Shown here in pieces: positions 48,926 through 61,601 of a stretch of DNA of 64,000 nucleotides (positions within the stretch are counted from its first letter, which is position 1; each line of letters starts with the position of its first letter). The notes under the pieces are model-generated. The model was given only the letters and a program-made list of their open reading frames with translations, searched no databases and had not been told where the DNA came from. Both the position numbers and the translations under genes were made by a program. The DNA comes from Serratia sp. H1w (GTDB lineage: Bacteria; Pseudomonadota; Gammaproteobacteria; Enterobacterales; Enterobacteriaceae): NCBI RefSeq assembly GCF_000633355.1, contig NZ_AYMQ01000065.1, positions 62,001 to 126,000 on the forward strand, in the 5' to 3' direction.

Positions 48926-49954
48926 CTAGCGTTTAGGGGCCGCGGTGCTGCCTCTGATGATCAATTCACTGTCCAATAGCCGGGAACCGCTGTTCACGGT
49001 TTGCCCATGCAACTGTTCCAACAGCAGCAACATTGCCTGCTGCCCAATCTGGAAACGCGGCTGTGCCACGGTGGTCAGCGGTGGATCGCAATATTGCGCC
49101 AGCTTGATATCGTCAAAGCCGACAATCGACAGATCCTGCGGTACCCGCAAGCCCAGCTTTTTCGCCTGGGACAGTACGCCGATCGCCATGACGTCGCTGT
49201 GGCAAAAGACCGCCGTTGGCGGTTTCGGCAGCGCCATCAGTGAAGCTAATGCCTGTGCACCGGCCTCGTAGGTGAAATCACCCCGGGTAATATAGCTGCT
49301 TTCGACGGTAATGCCATTACGGCGTAGCGCCTGAATGTAGCCTTGTAGCCGATAATGGCTCAGCGGCATCTGTTCTGGCCCGGCGATACAGGCGATCTGT
49401 TTATGACCAAGCTGGTGTAGATAGTGCACGGCTTCAAACGCGGCGGTCAGGTTGTCGATATGCACCGTAGGCAGTTCCAGCTCTGGTGCAAATTCGTTGG
49501 CCATCACCATCGGCGGCAGGTTGCGTTGTTCTTCCTTGCTGGCGTCGAAAGGCAGGTTGGAGCCGAGCAGCAACATGCCATCAATTTGTTTGGTGATGAT
49601 CAGATTAACGAAGGTGCGTTCCTGCTGGTTCTGCTGCGCGCAGTCACCGATCAGCACCAGATAGCCCTGCTGCGCGGCCGTTTGCTCGATCCCCTGGATC
49701 ACGTCGGCAAAAAACGGATCGCAGATGTCCGGGACGATCACCAGGATGGTGCGGGATTCATTGCGTTTGATATTGCGTGTCAGGGCATGAGGGGAGTAAC
49801 CCACGGCCAGCACGGCCTGTTCCACTTTCTGGCGCGTTGGCGTTGACACTTTTTCCGGATTCATCAGCGCACGCGACACGGTTGCCGTGGAAACGCCGGC
49901 CATTTCGGCAACGTCTTTCATGGTCGCCATGGGTAATTCTTGCTTGTGTTCCAA
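48926..49954 (-). CDS. cytR: Nucleoside-operon repressor CytR
   Basis: A 342-residue LacI-family repressor of nucleoside uptake and breakdown genes, acting with CRP and released by cytidine. The helix-turn-helix and hinge occupy residues 10-65 (MKDVAEMAGVSTATVSRALMNP). The core has the periplasmic-binding fold with FAPELELPTVHIDNLTAAFEAV. The start is TTG at 49954, supported by AAGGAG eight bases ahead and by giving eleven residues before MKDVA as in E. coli; an ATG lies eight codons later. A LacI-type palindrome sits far upstream. Confidence 0.96.
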   Translation of the reverse strand: MEHKQELPMATMKDVAEMAGVSTATVSRALMNPEKVSTPTRQKVEQAVLAVGYSPHALTRNIKRNESRTILVIVPDICDPFFADVIQGIEQTAAQQGYLVLIGDCAQQNQQERTFVNLIITKQIDGMLLLGSNLPFDASKEEQRNLPPMVMANEFAPELELPTVHIDNLTAAFEAVHYLHQLGHKQIACIAGPEQMPLSHYRLQGYIQALRRNGITVESSYITRGDFTYEAGAQALASLMALPKPPTAVFCHSDVMAIGVLSQAKKLGLRVPQDLSIVGFDDIKLAQYCDPPLTTVAQPRFQIGQQAMLLLLEQLHGQTVNSGSRLLDSELIIRGSTAAPKR

Positions 49955-50187
49955 CGCCTTTCTCCTTGCGTCAGCACCCGGCTAACGCGGTTACTTCAGT
50001 TTGCTCACAAATTCTGGCATGCGGTGGAGGTGTTATTTTTAGTGTCATCCACGTGCAAGCATTCCATTGCCTGGCTGAAAAAATGCCGTCACCGACATTC
50101 TAAACAGATTACGCGCCGCTTTTGTTACCTAATTTGCATGAAAAGTGTGACGCAGGAAGGTTTTTTCGCGTTCGCTCGCAAATTGTG

Positions 50188-50203
50188 GTGTAAACGTTTG
50201 CTT
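50188..50203. promoter_or_regulatory. LacI/PurR-type palindrome upstream of cytR
   Basis: GTGTAAACGTTTGCTT contains AAACGTTT and agrees with the PurR box (ACGCAAACGTTTNCNT) at about twelve of sixteen positions. It lies about 235 bases before cytR and just after the priA stop. Which LacI-family protein would bind is unknown. Confidence 0.4.
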
Positions 50204-50231
50204 TTGTCAGGCTGATTAAGATTTTTCTTAC

Positions 50232-52522
<2,291 letters not shown>

Positions 52523-52626
52523 TTGCCGCCTTTGGTATAATTCCATATCAAAACCTATTATCAACCACGTGTGGTGTCTGGCGGAACAGGGCTGGATAGC
52601 GACACGGCCTTAACTGAGGTTTTCCC

Positions 52627-52842
52627 ATGAAAAAAGGTATTCACCCTAAATACGACGAAGTTACTGCAAACTGCTCTTGCGGTAACGTGATCAAAATCCG
52701 CTCTACCGTGGGTCACGATCTGAACCTGGACGTGTGTGGCGAATGTCACCCGTTCTACACTGGCAAGCAGCGTGATGTTGCTACCGGTGGTCGCGTTGAC
52801 CGCTTCAACAAGCGTTTCAGCGTACCAGGCGTTAAGAAATAA
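52627..52842 (+). CDS. rpmE: 50S ribosomal protein L31 (zinc-binding form)
   Basis: A 71-residue ribosomal protein bridging the two subunits. It has the zinc-binding cysteines of the C+ type: CSCGN near residue 16 and CGECHPF near 37. Under zinc shortage a cysteine-free paralogue (YkgM type) often replaces it; none is seen here. The sequence begins [16 protein letters not shown]. It is transcribed from its own promoter, divergent from priA and convergent with metJ, with a strong terminator between. Confidence 0.98.
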   Translation: MKKGIHPKYDEVTANCSCGNVIKIRSTVGHDLNLDVCGECHPFYTGKQRDVATGGRVDRFNKRFSVPGVKK

Positions 52843-52861
52843 GTTTTCTTTTCGTCAGATG

Positions 52862-52888
52862 AAAAAGGCGCCTTTGGGCGCCTTTTTT
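52862..52888. terminator. Bidirectional terminator between rpmE and metJ
   Basis: AAAAAGGCGCC and GGGCGCCTTTTTT form a strong stem with a TTT-containing loop, flanked by A-run and T-run. It serves the convergent rpmE and metJ. Confidence 0.9.
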
Positions 52889-52915
52889 CGTTTCTGCCTT
52901 CGGGTGCAGGCAGGA

Positions 52916-53233
52916 TCAATATTCCCAGGTATCGGGGTCGACACCCAATTCCCTCATCAGTACTTTCGCGGCTTCCGGGATTTCGTCGCTGCGTTCTTTG
53001 CGCAGGTCTTCATCGTTCGGCAGCGGCTGGCCGGTAAAGGCGTGCAGGAATGCTTCACACAGCAGTTCGCTGTTGGTGGCGTGGCGCAGGTTGTTCACCT
53101 GGCGACGAGTGCGCTCATCCGTCAGGATTTTCAGCACCTTCAGCGGAATGGATACCGTGATTTTTTTGACTTGCTCGCTCTTTTTACCGTGTTCAGCGTA
53201 AGGGCTGACATACTCGCCGTTCCACTCAGCCAT
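52916..53233 (-). CDS. metJ: Methionine repressor MetJ
   Basis: A 105-residue ribbon-helix-helix repressor that uses S-adenosylmethionine as corepressor and binds tandem met boxes. The operator-contacting strand is [23 protein letters not shown] (residues 22-44). The length and the C-terminus [11 protein letters not shown] match E. coli MetJ. It diverges from metB across 316 bases holding a run of met boxes, so MetJ should control metBL and itself. Confidence 0.98.
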   Translation of the reverse strand: MAEWNGEYVSPYAEHGKKSEQVKKITVSIPLKVLKILTDERTRRQVNNLRHATNSELLCEAFLHAFTGQPLPNDEDLRKERSDEIPEAAKVLMRELGVDPDTWEY

Positions 53234-53360
53234 GGGACACCTTAAAATTATCTGAAAAAATACAAAATTCTAAAAACCGGCCGATTATGCCCGATCTTCC
53301 CTATGCTCACTAAATAAATGTCTACTTTACGCGATAAGGGTCACTGAATCTGGCCATTTA

Positions 53361-53375
53361 ATAGGCTAAGCCTAT
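53361..53375. promoter_or_regulatory. Perfect 15-base palindrome in the metJ-metB region
   Basis: ATAGGCT-A-AGCCTAT is a perfect palindrome with a one-base centre. It does not resemble met boxes or the MetR consensus. It could be a binding site of another regulator or chance. Confidence 0.35.
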
Positions 53376-53457
53376 GCATTTGGGGCTAACATCGCATCAA
53401 GATAACAAACTGCCATAATTTTAGCGGGTATTGTCCCTTTGCTCAATCTATACGCAA

Positions 53458-53489
53458 AGAAGTTTAGATGTCCAGATGTATTGACGTCT
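53458..53489 (+). promoter_or_regulatory. MetJ operator: four tandem met boxes upstream of metB
   Basis: AGAAGTTT, AGATGTCC, AGATGTAT and TGACGTCT follow each other without gaps, each near the eight-base consensus AGACGTCT. The array ends 60 bases ahead of the metB ATG. Tandem arrangement is needed for cooperative MetJ binding. Confidence 0.88.
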
Positions 53490-53549
53490 ATATCCGCTGC
53501 GGTTAATCTTTAGGCCTCATTCCCCCACTTCCGAGAGCCGAGCCACCCT

Positions 53550-54710
53550 ATGACGCGTAAACCAGCCACCATTGCCGTACGTAGCGGTCTGAATGATGAC
53601 GAACAGTACGGCTGTGTCGTCCCGCCGATCCACCTTTCCAGCACCTATAACTTTACCGATTTCAATCAGCCGCGAGCTCATGATTACTCCCGCCGTGGTA
53701 ACCCGACGCGTGATGTCGTGCAGCGTGCGTTGGCGGAACTGGAAGGCGGTGCGGGTGCGGTGATGACCGGGAGCGGGATGTCGGCGATCCATCTGGTGAC
53801 CACGGTATTTCTCAAGCCGGGCGATCTGCTGGTAGCCCCTCATGACTGCTACGGTGGCAGCTACCGCCTGTTCGATAGCCTGAGCAAACGTGGTGCGTAT
53901 CGGGTGCTGTTTGTCGATCAAGGGAATGAAACCGCCCTGCGTGAGGCATTGGCACAACAGCCTAAGTTGGTGCTGATCGAAACTCCAAGTAACCCGCTAT
54001 TACGCGTGGTGGATATTGCGGCCATCTGTAAAGCGGCTCACGAAGTGGGTGCGCTGACAGTGGTGGACAACACCTTCCTCAGCCCGGCACTGCAACAGCC
54101 GATCGAACTGGGTGCCGATCTGGTGGTGCACTCTTGTACCAAATACCTCAACGGCCACTCCGACGTGGTTGCGGGCGCGGTGATCGCCAAAGATAAAGAT
54201 TTGGCGGTCGAACTGGCCTGGTGGGCCAACAATATTGGCGTCACCGGTGCGGCATTCGATAGCTATATGTTATTGCGAGGGATGCGTACCCTGTCGCCGC
54301 GTATCAAGGCTGCACAACATAATGCCGAGGCGATTGTCGGCTATTTACAGCAGCAACCCTTGGTCAAAAAGCTGTATCATCCTTCCTTGCCAGAAAACCC
54401 TGGCCATGAGATTGCGTGCCGTCAGCAACGCGGGTTCGGTGCCATGCTCAGCTTTGAACTGGACGGGGATGAAGCGTTACTGCGCCGTTTCCTTTCGGCT
54501 CTGGAGCTGTTTACGCTGGCGGAATCCCTGGGCGGTGTAGAAAGCCTGATCTCACATGCGGCAACCATGACTCACGCCGGTATGGCGCCAGAAGCGCGTG
54601 CCGCAGCGGGCATTTCCGAAAGCCTGCTGCGTGTTTCCGTGGGGATTGAAGACAGCGAAGATTTGATTGCCGATCTGGAACAAGCCTTCCAGGCGGCGGC
54701 TACGAGGTAA
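53550..54710 (+). CDS. metB: Cystathionine gamma-synthase
   Basis: A 386-residue PLP enzyme that joins O-succinylhomoserine and cysteine to cystathionine. The Schiff-base lysine is in VVHSCTKYLNGHSDVVAG near residue 198. Other family elements are YSRRGNPTRDVV near 48, TGSGMSAIHLV near 75, and ESLGGVESLISHAATMTHA near 325. ATG at 53550. Met boxes lie just upstream, and metL follows after three bases, so metB and metL form one MetJ-controlled operon. Confidence 0.97.
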   Translation: MTRKPATIAVRSGLNDDEQYGCVVPPIHLSSTYNFTDFNQPRAHDYSRRGNPTRDVVQRALAELEGGAGAVMTGSGMSAIHLVTTVFLKPGDLLVAPHDCYGGSYRLFDSLSKRGAYRVLFVDQGNETALREALAQQPKLVLIETPSNPLLRVVDIAAICKAAHEVGALTVVDNTFLSPALQQPIELGADLVVHSCTKYLNGHSDVVAGAVIAKDKDLAVELAWWANNIGVTGAAFDSYMLLRGMRTLSPRIKAAQHNAEAIVGYLQQQPLVKKLYHPSLPENPGHEIACRQQRGFGAMLSFELDGDEALLRRFLSALELFTLAESLGGVESLISHAATMTHAGMAPEARAAAGISESLLRVSVGIEDSEDLIADLEQAFQAAATR

Positions 54711-54713
54711 GTC

Positions 54714-57149
54714 ATGAATGCAATTGCGGTAGCAGGGCTGGTGAGCGGGCGTCAACTGCACAAATTTGGCGGCAGCAGCCTGGCAGATGTGAAGTGTTAT
54801 CTGCGGGTGGCCGGGATCATGGCCGACTACAGCCAGCCGGGTGACATGATGGTGGTGTCGGCGGCGGGTAGCACCACCAACCAACTGATTAGCTGGCTGA
54901 AGCTCAGCCAGAGCGATCGCCTTTCCGCGCATCAGGTGCAGCAAACGCTGCGCCGTTACCACAGTGAACTGATCGGCGGGTTGTTGCCTGCTGAAACGGC
55001 GGAACCGCTGATTGCCGAATTTATCCACGATCTTGAACGTCTGGCGATCCTGCTGGATGGCAAGGTTGATGATGCGGTGTATGCCGAAGTGGTCGGGCAC
55101 GGTGAGATCTGGTCAGCCCGCCTGATGGCTGCGGTGCTGAACAAGCAGGATATGCAGGCAGCATGGCTGGATGCGCGAGATTTCTTGCGTGCTGAACGTG
55201 CGGCTCAGCCGCAGGTGGATGAAGGCCGTTCCTATCCGTTATTACAGCAACTGCTGGCTCAGCATCCGGGTAAACGCCTGGTAGTGACCGGCTTTATTTC
55301 GCGTAACGACAGCGGTGAAACCGTGCTGTTGGGGCGCAATGGCAGTGACTATTCTGCCACGCAGGTTGGCGCGTTGGCCGGTGTGGAACGGGTGACCATC
55401 TGGAGCGACGTAGCCGGGGTTTACAGTGCCGACCCACGTAAAGTGAAAGATGCCTGCCTGCTGCCGCTGCTACGCCTGGACGAAGCCAGCGAACTGGCTC
55501 GTTTGGCAGCCCCGGTACTGCATACCCGTACTTTGCAGCCAGTATCTGGCAGCGATATCGATCTGCAACTGCGTTGCAGCTACCAGCCGGAGCAGGGGTC
55601 TACCCGCATTGAGCGCGTGCTGGCTTCCGGTACCGGTGCCAAGATTGTTACCAGCCACGATGATGTCTGCCTGATCGAACTCAGCGTGGCGCCGCAGCAT
55701 GACTTCAAGCTGGCGCAGAAAGAATTGGATCTGGTGCTCAAACGCTCTCAGATCAAACCGTTAGCCGTAGGTATTCATCCTGACCGTAATCTGATCCAAC
55801 TGTGCTACACCTCGGAAGTGGTGGGTAGCGTACTACGCATTTTGCAGGAGGCCAGCCTGCCTGGTGAGCTGCAATTGCGTGAAGGATTGGCGCTGGTCGC
55901 GTTGGTGGGGGCTGGCGTGTGCAAGAACCCGCTACACAGCCATCGTTTCTATCAGCAGTTGCAGGATCAGCCGGTCGAGTTTATCTGGCAGGCCGAGGAT
56001 GGTATCAGCCTGGTTGCCGTGCTGCGTCAGGGGCCAACCGGCCTGTTGATCCAGGGCTTGCACCAAACGCTGTTCCGCGCAGAAAAGCGGATTGGCCTGG
56101 TGCTGTTTGGCAAAGGCAACATTGGTTCACGTTGGCTGGAGCTGTTTGCTCGTGAACAGAAAAATATCTCTGCGCGCAGTGGCTTTGAGTTTAGCCTGGC
56201 CGGAGTGGTGGACAGTCGCCGCAGCCTGCTCAATTACGACGGGCTGGATGCCAGCCGTGTGTTGGCGTTCTTTGAAGATGAAGCGCAGGAGCTGGATGAA
56301 GAATCGTTGTTCCTGTGGATGCGGGCGCACCCGTTCGACGATCTGGTGGTGCTCGACGTCACTGCCAGTGAAGATTTGGCGGAGCAGTATCTGGACTTTG
56401 CCAGCTATGGCTTCCATGTGATCAGCGCCAATAAGCTGGCGGGGGCTTCGTCCAGTGCCAATTACCGCCAGATCCGCGATGCGTTTGCCAAAACAGGCCG
56501 CCACTGGCTGTATAACGCCACCGTGGGGGCCGGGTTACCGGTGAACCATACCGTGCGCGATCTGCGTGACAGCGGGGACAGCATCCTGGCGATCAGCGGT
56601 ATCTTCTCTGGCACGTTGTCCTGGTTGTTCCTGCAGTTTGACGGCACGGTGCCGTTCACCGAGCTGGTGGATCAGGCCTGGCAACAGGGGCTGACAGAAC
56701 CGGATCCGCGTGTTGACCTGTCCGGGCAAGACGTGATGCGTAAGCTGGTGATCCTGGCGCGTGAGGCGGGTTATGACATTGAGCCTAACCAGGTACGTGT
56801 CGAATCGCTGGTGCCTGCGGGCGCGGAACAGGGCTCTATCGATCAGTTCTTCGAGAATGGTGATGCGCTAAATCAGCAAATGCTGCAGCGTTACGAAGCG
56901 GCCAGCGAAATGGGCCTGGTGCTGCGCCACGTGGCGCGTTTTGACGCCAATGGCAAAGCGCGTGTTGGCGTAGAGGCCGTGCGGCCAGAACATCCGCTGG
57001 CGTCGTTGCTGCCTTGTGACAACGTGTTTGCCATTGAAAGCCGCTGGTATCGTGACAACCCGCTGGTGATCCGTGGGCCAGGAGCCGGGCGCGACGTCAC
57101 TGCGGGTGCCATCCAGTCTGACCTTAACCGCTTGGCACAACTGCTTTAA
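54714..57149 (+). CDS. metL: Bifunctional aspartokinase II / homoserine dehydrogenase II
   Basis: An 811-residue fusion enzyme for the first and third steps toward homoserine and methionine. Residues 1-290 are the aspartokinase (KFGGSSLADVKCYLRVAGIM, TGFISRNDSGETVLLGRNGSDYSAT). About 310-450 are the ACT-like region. About 460-811 are the homoserine dehydrogenase (LVLFGKGNIGSRWLEL as NAD-binding, NKLAGASSSANYRQI, and GTLSWLF). It lies three bases after metB. Unlike ThrA, the family is not known to be feedback-inhibited by threonine. Confidence 0.97.
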   Translation: MNAIAVAGLVSGRQLHKFGGSSLADVKCYLRVAGIMADYSQPGDMMVVSAAGSTTNQLISWLKLSQSDRLSAHQVQQTLRRYHSELIGGLLPAETAEPLIAEFIHDLERLAILLDGKVDDAVYAEVVGHGEIWSARLMAAVLNKQDMQAAWLDARDFLRAERAAQPQVDEGRSYPLLQQLLAQHPGKRLVVTGFISRNDSGETVLLGRNGSDYSATQVGALAGVERVTIWSDVAGVYSADPRKVKDACLLPLLRLDEASELARLAAPVLHTRTLQPVSGSDIDLQLRCSYQPEQGSTRIERVLASGTGAKIVTSHDDVCLIELSVAPQHDFKLAQKELDLVLKRSQIKPLAVGIHPDRNLIQLCYTSEVVGSVLRILQEASLPGELQLREGLALVALVGAGVCKNPLHSHRFYQQLQDQPVEFIWQAEDGISLVAVLRQGPTGLLIQGLHQTLFRAEKRIGLVLFGKGNIGSRWLELFAREQKNISARSGFEFSLAGVVDSRRSLLNYDGLDASRVLAFFEDEAQELDEESLFLWMRAHPFDDLVVLDVTASEDLAEQYLDFASYGFHVISANKLAGASSSANYRQIRDAFAKTGRHWLYNATVGAGLPVNHTVRDLRDSGDSILAISGIFSGTLSWLFLQFDGTVPFTELVDQAWQQGLTEPDPRVDLSGQDVMRKLVILAREAGYDIEPNQVRVESLVPAGAEQGSIDQFFENGDALNQQMLQRYEAASEMGLVLRHVARFDANGKARVGVEAVRPEHPLASLLPCDNVFAIESRWYRDNPLVIRGPGAGRDVTAGAIQSDLNRLAQLL

Positions 57150-57164
57150 ATCTTCGCTTTAGCC

Positions 57165-57190
57165 ACGGGGGTGGCGCTGCGCTGCCCCCG
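57165..57190. repeat. Degenerate GC-rich palindrome after metL
   Basis: ACGGGGGTGGCGC-TGC-GCTGCCCCCG pairs over its outer and inner parts, 15 bases after the metL stop. It resembles the GCATGC-centred family in position and arms but lacks the GCATGC core, so membership is doubtful. It may be the metL terminator. Confidence 0.45.
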
Positions 57191-57287
57191 CTCAATCCAT
57201 GAACATGAAATTCTCTCATCCTGCGTGAGGATTAATCATCGTATCTCCCTCACTTTCCTGTTGACTCTTCAGGCAACATCCGGCATT

Positions 57288-57319
57288 TTCTATCTAGACG
57301 TCTAAACGTATAGACGCTT
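57288..57319 (+). promoter_or_regulatory. MetJ operator: met boxes upstream of metF
   Basis: TTCTATCT, AGACGTCT (perfect consensus, 57296-57303), AAACGTAT and AGACGCTT are tandem eight-base boxes ending 44 bases ahead of metF. At least three are good matches, so strong MetJ repression is expected. Confidence 0.9.
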
Positions 57320-57342
57320 ATTATAACAAAGCACAACAGTGA

Positions 57343-58263
<921 letters not shown>

Positions 58264-58268
58264 TAGAT

Positions 58269-58293
58269 TGCGGTTGCCGTTGTGGCAACCGCA
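58269..58293. terminator. Bidirectional hairpin between metF and rihC
   Basis: TGCGGTTGCC and GGCAACCGCA form a perfect ten-base stem with GTTGT loop six bases after the metF stop and seven before the rihC stop. T-runs are weak, but the position between convergent genes favours terminator function. Confidence 0.7.
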
Positions 58294-58299
58294 CCATCA

Positions 58300-59235
58300 T
58301 CAAGGAACGGCCGGGTGCGTCAGCATTTCCAGGAACCACTGCCGGAACCCTTCGACATCGATTTCCAGACAGACTTCGGCATTGGCCGGCAATTTCAGAC
58401 GATTGGCAAGATCGACGCAGGTCGTGCCTCTGGTCAATTCGCCTTGCGTTTCTACCGCCACATGGCAGGCCTGAGTGGTAAATAGCTGCGGTTTTGCCAG
58501 ATAGGCCAGGGCGCACAAATCATGCATTTTCAGCCCACGGCTCATACTGCCCCCCCGATAGTGTTGGAACAGGCTATGCAGCATGGCCCCGGTACGGTTC
58601 AGCGTCGGTAAACTGGCGATCATTTCTGCGGTGAGCGTGGCCCGATTGGTAACGTCCAGACCACACATCACAATCGGGATACCACTGGCAAACACCACGC
58701 TGGCGGCCTCGGGATCCACGTAGATATTAAACTCTGCGTTTGGCGTATGGTTACCCCGCCCGGCAGATCCCCCCATCATGACGATCCGTTCGATAGACGG
58801 CTTACATTCCGGGTAGAGCGTGAGCAACAAGGCAATGTTGGTTAATGGGCCAATCGGCACCAGAACCAGCGGTTCCTTGCTGGCCAGCAGCAAATCACGC
58901 ATCACCTCAACGGCATGCCCGTCAACGACCTGCTGTGTCGGCTCCTCGAACGCGTACCCATCCAGACCTGAGTGGCCGTGAATATGGCTGGCATCCTCCA
59001 GACTACGAACCAGTGGAGCCGCTGCCCCACGAGCTACGGGCGTTGATGCACCCAGGAAATGCAGCAGGCGCAGCGCGTTGTTGGTGGTTTTATCCACGCT
59101 AACGTTGCCTGCCACCGTGCTCACCAGGCGCAGGTCGATTTTCGGATGGAACAGCGCGGCAACCAGCGCGACGGCGTCATCAATGCCGGGATCGGTATCC
59201 AGGATCATGGCAATCGGTGAATGGCTAGAGGACAT
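58300..59235 (-). CDS. rihC: Ribonucleoside hydrolase (RihC-like)
   Basis: A 311-residue nucleoside hydrolase that splits ribonucleosides to ribose and base. The calcium-binding [12 protein letters not shown] motif is near residue 13. [46 protein letters not shown] and [10 protein letters not shown] follow the RihC pattern closely, with the catalytic histidine in the last. ATG at 59235 has GGGAGA six bases ahead and is preferred to 59247. It is the last gene of a four-gene operon behind an asparaginase gene, an unusual neighbour for a nucleoside hydrolase. Confidence 0.9.
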   Translation of the reverse strand: MSSSHSPIAMILDTDPGIDDAVALVAALFHPKIDLRLVSTVAGNVSVDKTTNNALRLLHFLGASTPVARGAAAPLVRSLEDASHIHGHSGLDGYAFEEPTQQVVDGHAVEVMRDLLLASKEPLVLVPIGPLTNIALLLTLYPECKPSIERIVMMGGSAGRGNHTPNAEFNIYVDPEAASVVFASGIPIVMCGLDVTNRATLTAEMIASLPTLNRTGAMLHSLFQHYRGGSMSRGLKMHDLCALAYLAKPQLFTTQACHVAVETQGELTRGTTCVDLANRLKLPANAEVCLEIDVEGFRQWFLEMLTHPAVP

Positions 59236-59264
59236 AATATCTCCCATATAAAGTGGATCAGACG

Positions 59265-60302
59265 CTAGCGCTGATGGTCAAAATAGGTAGCGATCTGCGG
59301 CAGGTCTGCGCCACTCGCCAGGGCTAATTGCAGCAGAACCCGAGACTTCTGCGGATTCATGAAACCTGCACCGATGGCGAATGACTTGGTGCTGACATAG
59401 CCGGTGCCGGTACGCGTGGACATCACCACCGGGATACCTTGCTTATGCAGTTCGCCGATGGCGGCCTCCATGTTGGAGGAGACGTTACCGTTGCCATTAC
59501 CGGCGATGATAATGCCTTTGGCGCCGTTCTTCAGGGCTGCGTCGAGCATGGCGGTGTCCTGAGCCTGGTAGGAATAGAGTATTTCAACTTTAGGCAGGCT
59601 GGTCAGTTTACTGACGTCGAAAAACGACTTATCGATCGGCTGGGCGGCGGAATAATAGAATTTGGGTTGTCCGCTGACAAACAGCCCCAGATAGCCGGGT
59701 TCCGTGGCCTTAAAGGTGTCTAGCGTGGTGGAGTTGGTTTTGCTGGTATAAAAGGCGGAGCCGATGCGGTCGTTTAACACCACCAATGTGCCACGGTTTT
59801 CTGCCTGCTTGGTGGTGGCTAACGTCACCGCTTCCAGCAGGTTCATCGGACCGTCCGCGCTGATGGCCGTTGCCGGGCGCATCGATCCGACCATCACCAC
59901 CGGTTGCTTGCTGTTGACGGTTAAATCCAGGAAGAAGGCGGTTTCTTCCAGCGTATCGGTGCCATGCGTGATGACGACGCCCTGCTGCCCCTGTTGGTTC
60001 AACAACTGATTGACCCGTTTGCTCAGGGTCAGCAGCACCTGATCGTTGACGTCGCCGCTGATGGTATTGGAAATTTGCTCACCTTTAACTTCCGCGACCT
60101 GGGCCATTTCAGGTACGGCGGCGATCAGGGTATCGATGCCGACGGAGCCAGCTTTATAGTCGGTGGTATCCGTTTTGGAAGCCGAACTGCCTGCAATGGT
60201 GCCGCCGGTTGCCAGGATGGTCACCTGCGGTTTGCCAGCCTGCGCAGCCATCGGCAAGAGCAGTGCGCTGGTCAGCAGGGCGGCCAGTATCGATTTATTC
60301 AT
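59265..60302 (-). CDS. ansB: Type II (periplasmic) L-asparaginase
   Basis: A 345-residue asparaginase with a signal peptide (residues 1-22, cleavage after AQA). It hydrolyses asparagine to aspartate and ammonia. The two catalytic triad parts are kept: ATGGTIAG with Thr35, and THGTDTLEE with Thr115 and Asp116, plus Lys188 in YTSKTN. The substrate-binding Ser is present (Ser82), but the next residue is Gly83, where the E. coli enzyme has glutamine (position 59 of the mature protein). That position affects glutamine use. ATG at 60302 follows GGAGAGAGAAC. The gene follows an M20 hydrolase gene by 11 bases. Confidence 0.92.
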   Translation of the reverse strand: MNKSILAALLTSALLLPMAAQAGKPQVTILATGGTIAGSSASKTDTTDYKAGSVGIDTLIAAVPEMAQVAEVKGEQISNTISGDVNDQVLLTLSKRVNQLLNQQGQQGVVITHGTDTLEETAFFLDLTVNSKQPVVMVGSMRPATAISADGPMNLLEAVTLATTKQAENRGTLVVLNDRIGSAFYTSKTNSTTLDTFKATEPGYLGLFVSGQPKFYYSAAQPIDKSFFDVSKLTSLPKVEILYSYQAQDTAMLDAALKNGAKGIIIAGNGNGNVSSNMEAAIGELHKQGIPVVMSTRTGTGYVSTKSFAIGAGFMNPQKSRVLLQLALASGADLPQIATYFDHQR

Positions 60303-60313
60303 GTTCTCTCTCC

Positions 60314-61591
60314 TTAAGCTGGCTGCAACAGACGTGTGAGCAGCTGGGTGAAAAGGGTATAGCCGGTAAACAGCTGGTCTTCGTCGATATCAAACTCGGA
60401 CTGGTGATGGCCTGCCTTCAAATCGGAGCCAATCACAAAATAGGCCGCTTTGCCGCCGTGAGACTGCACACGCTTGATTAACACGGTGGCATCATCGCTG
60501 CCGTTAAAATTCATGCTGCGCTGCACGTGCTGCACCGAAGGGATATCCCTGGCGATAGCCATGACCAGCTCCGTCATTTCATCATCGGGCACGAAGTTGA
60601 CCGCTTCCCCCATGATTTGGGTGTCGAGCTGCACGTCAAAGCTGAGCGCGGCCCCTTGGGCGCGGCGTATCGCTTCTTCATACATGAAGTTATTGATTTT
60701 TTCGTTCTCGCCCCGTACTTCGACCTGCATTTGTGCGTGACTTGGGATGACGTTGCGGCCTTCGCCACCGCGTAACACCCCGACGTTAACGCGCGTCATG
60801 CCTTCGCCATGTGTTGGCAGACTCAGGAGTTGCAGCGTGGTGTGGCAGGCCGCAGCTAGGGCATTTTTCCCTAGATGTGGTTCCATACCGGCATGAGCGG
60901 CTTTGCCTTGGAAACTCATGTCGATCTTCAACGTCGAGAGGAATTTCTCTGGGGCGGCGACGATGGTGTTGCTGGGGATATCACAGCCCAGATGGCCACA
61001 GGCAAAAAAGTCTACATCGTCCAGAATGCCGCTTTCGGCCATCGGGCGTGCGCCTCGCACGCCTTCTTCCGCTGGTTGGAAAAGCAGTTTTACGCTGCCG
61101 CACAGGTTATCGCGATGATCCATCAGCCATTGCGCCACGCCAAGCCCTATTGCCATGTGGCCGTCGTGGCCGCAAGCGTGCATAAAACCGGGTTGGCTAG
61201 AGGCGAAGTTTTCTTGTTGTGGCGTATGTGACGCGCAAGCAGACTCCTGCACGTTAACGCAATCCAGCTCAAAGCGCAGGGCAACTACTGGGCCGGGTCT
61301 GCCGGTTTCGATTATCGCGGCGCAGCCGGTGTAATCACCGATCCTTTGCAGTATGGCTTCATCAATGCCGGCTGTCCTGGCGGCTGCCTGCGCTTTTTTT
61401 ACCGCCTGCGGATCATAACCACGGACGAAATCGGGGTTGATTACCTGGGTACCGGTTAGCACCCTGTACCCCATTGTCTCCAACGTTTGGATAACGCGGG
61501 CGGTGGTGGCGAATTCGGTCCAGCCGGTTTCAGGATAGGCGTGAAATTGACGCCGCCAGTTAATCAGGGTACGGGGATCGATAGTCTTCAT
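60314..61591 (-). CDS. M20-family amidohydrolase (AbgA-like)
   Basis: A 425-residue dinuclear metallopeptidase. It most resembles p-aminobenzoyl-glutamate hydrolase subunit A: RRQFHAYPETGWTEF at the start, an insert around residues 50-90, then MHACGHDGHMAIGLG near 143 (Cys-x-His-Asp metal site), QPAEEGVRGARPM near 180 with the catalytic glutamates, HAGMEPHLGKNAL, and the terminal GHHQSEFDIDE. It probably cleaves an acyl or aminobenzoyl amide of an acidic amino acid. ATG at 61591 follows GAGGAG; a TTG is two codons earlier. It follows the transporter gene by about ten bases. Confidence 0.85.
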   Translation of the reverse strand: MKTIDPRTLINWRRQFHAYPETGWTEFATTARVIQTLETMGYRVLTGTQVINPDFVRGYDPQAVKKAQAAARTAGIDEAILQRIGDYTGCAAIIETGRPGPVVALRFELDCVNVQESACASHTPQQENFASSQPGFMHACGHDGHMAIGLGVAQWLMDHRDNLCGSVKLLFQPAEEGVRGARPMAESGILDDVDFFACGHLGCDIPSNTIVAAPEKFLSTLKIDMSFQGKAAHAGMEPHLGKNALAAACHTTLQLLSLPTHGEGMTRVNVGVLRGGEGRNVIPSHAQMQVEVRGENEKINNFMYEEAIRRAQGAALSFDVQLDTQIMGEAVNFVPDDEMTELVMAIARDIPSVQHVQRSMNFNGSDDATVLIKRVQSHGGKAAYFVIGSDLKAGHHQSEFDIDEDQLFTGYTLFTQLLTRLLQPA

Positions 61592-61601
61592 CTTCAACTC
61601 C

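Larger units (their letters stand above)
53234..53549. other. Divergent metJ / metB control region
   Basis: 316 bases without a gene. It holds the met-box array (53458-53489) near metB and a 15-base palindrome ATAGGCTAAGCCTAT (53361-53375) of unknown use in the middle. The metB ribosome-binding site GAG is weak. Confidence 0.6.
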
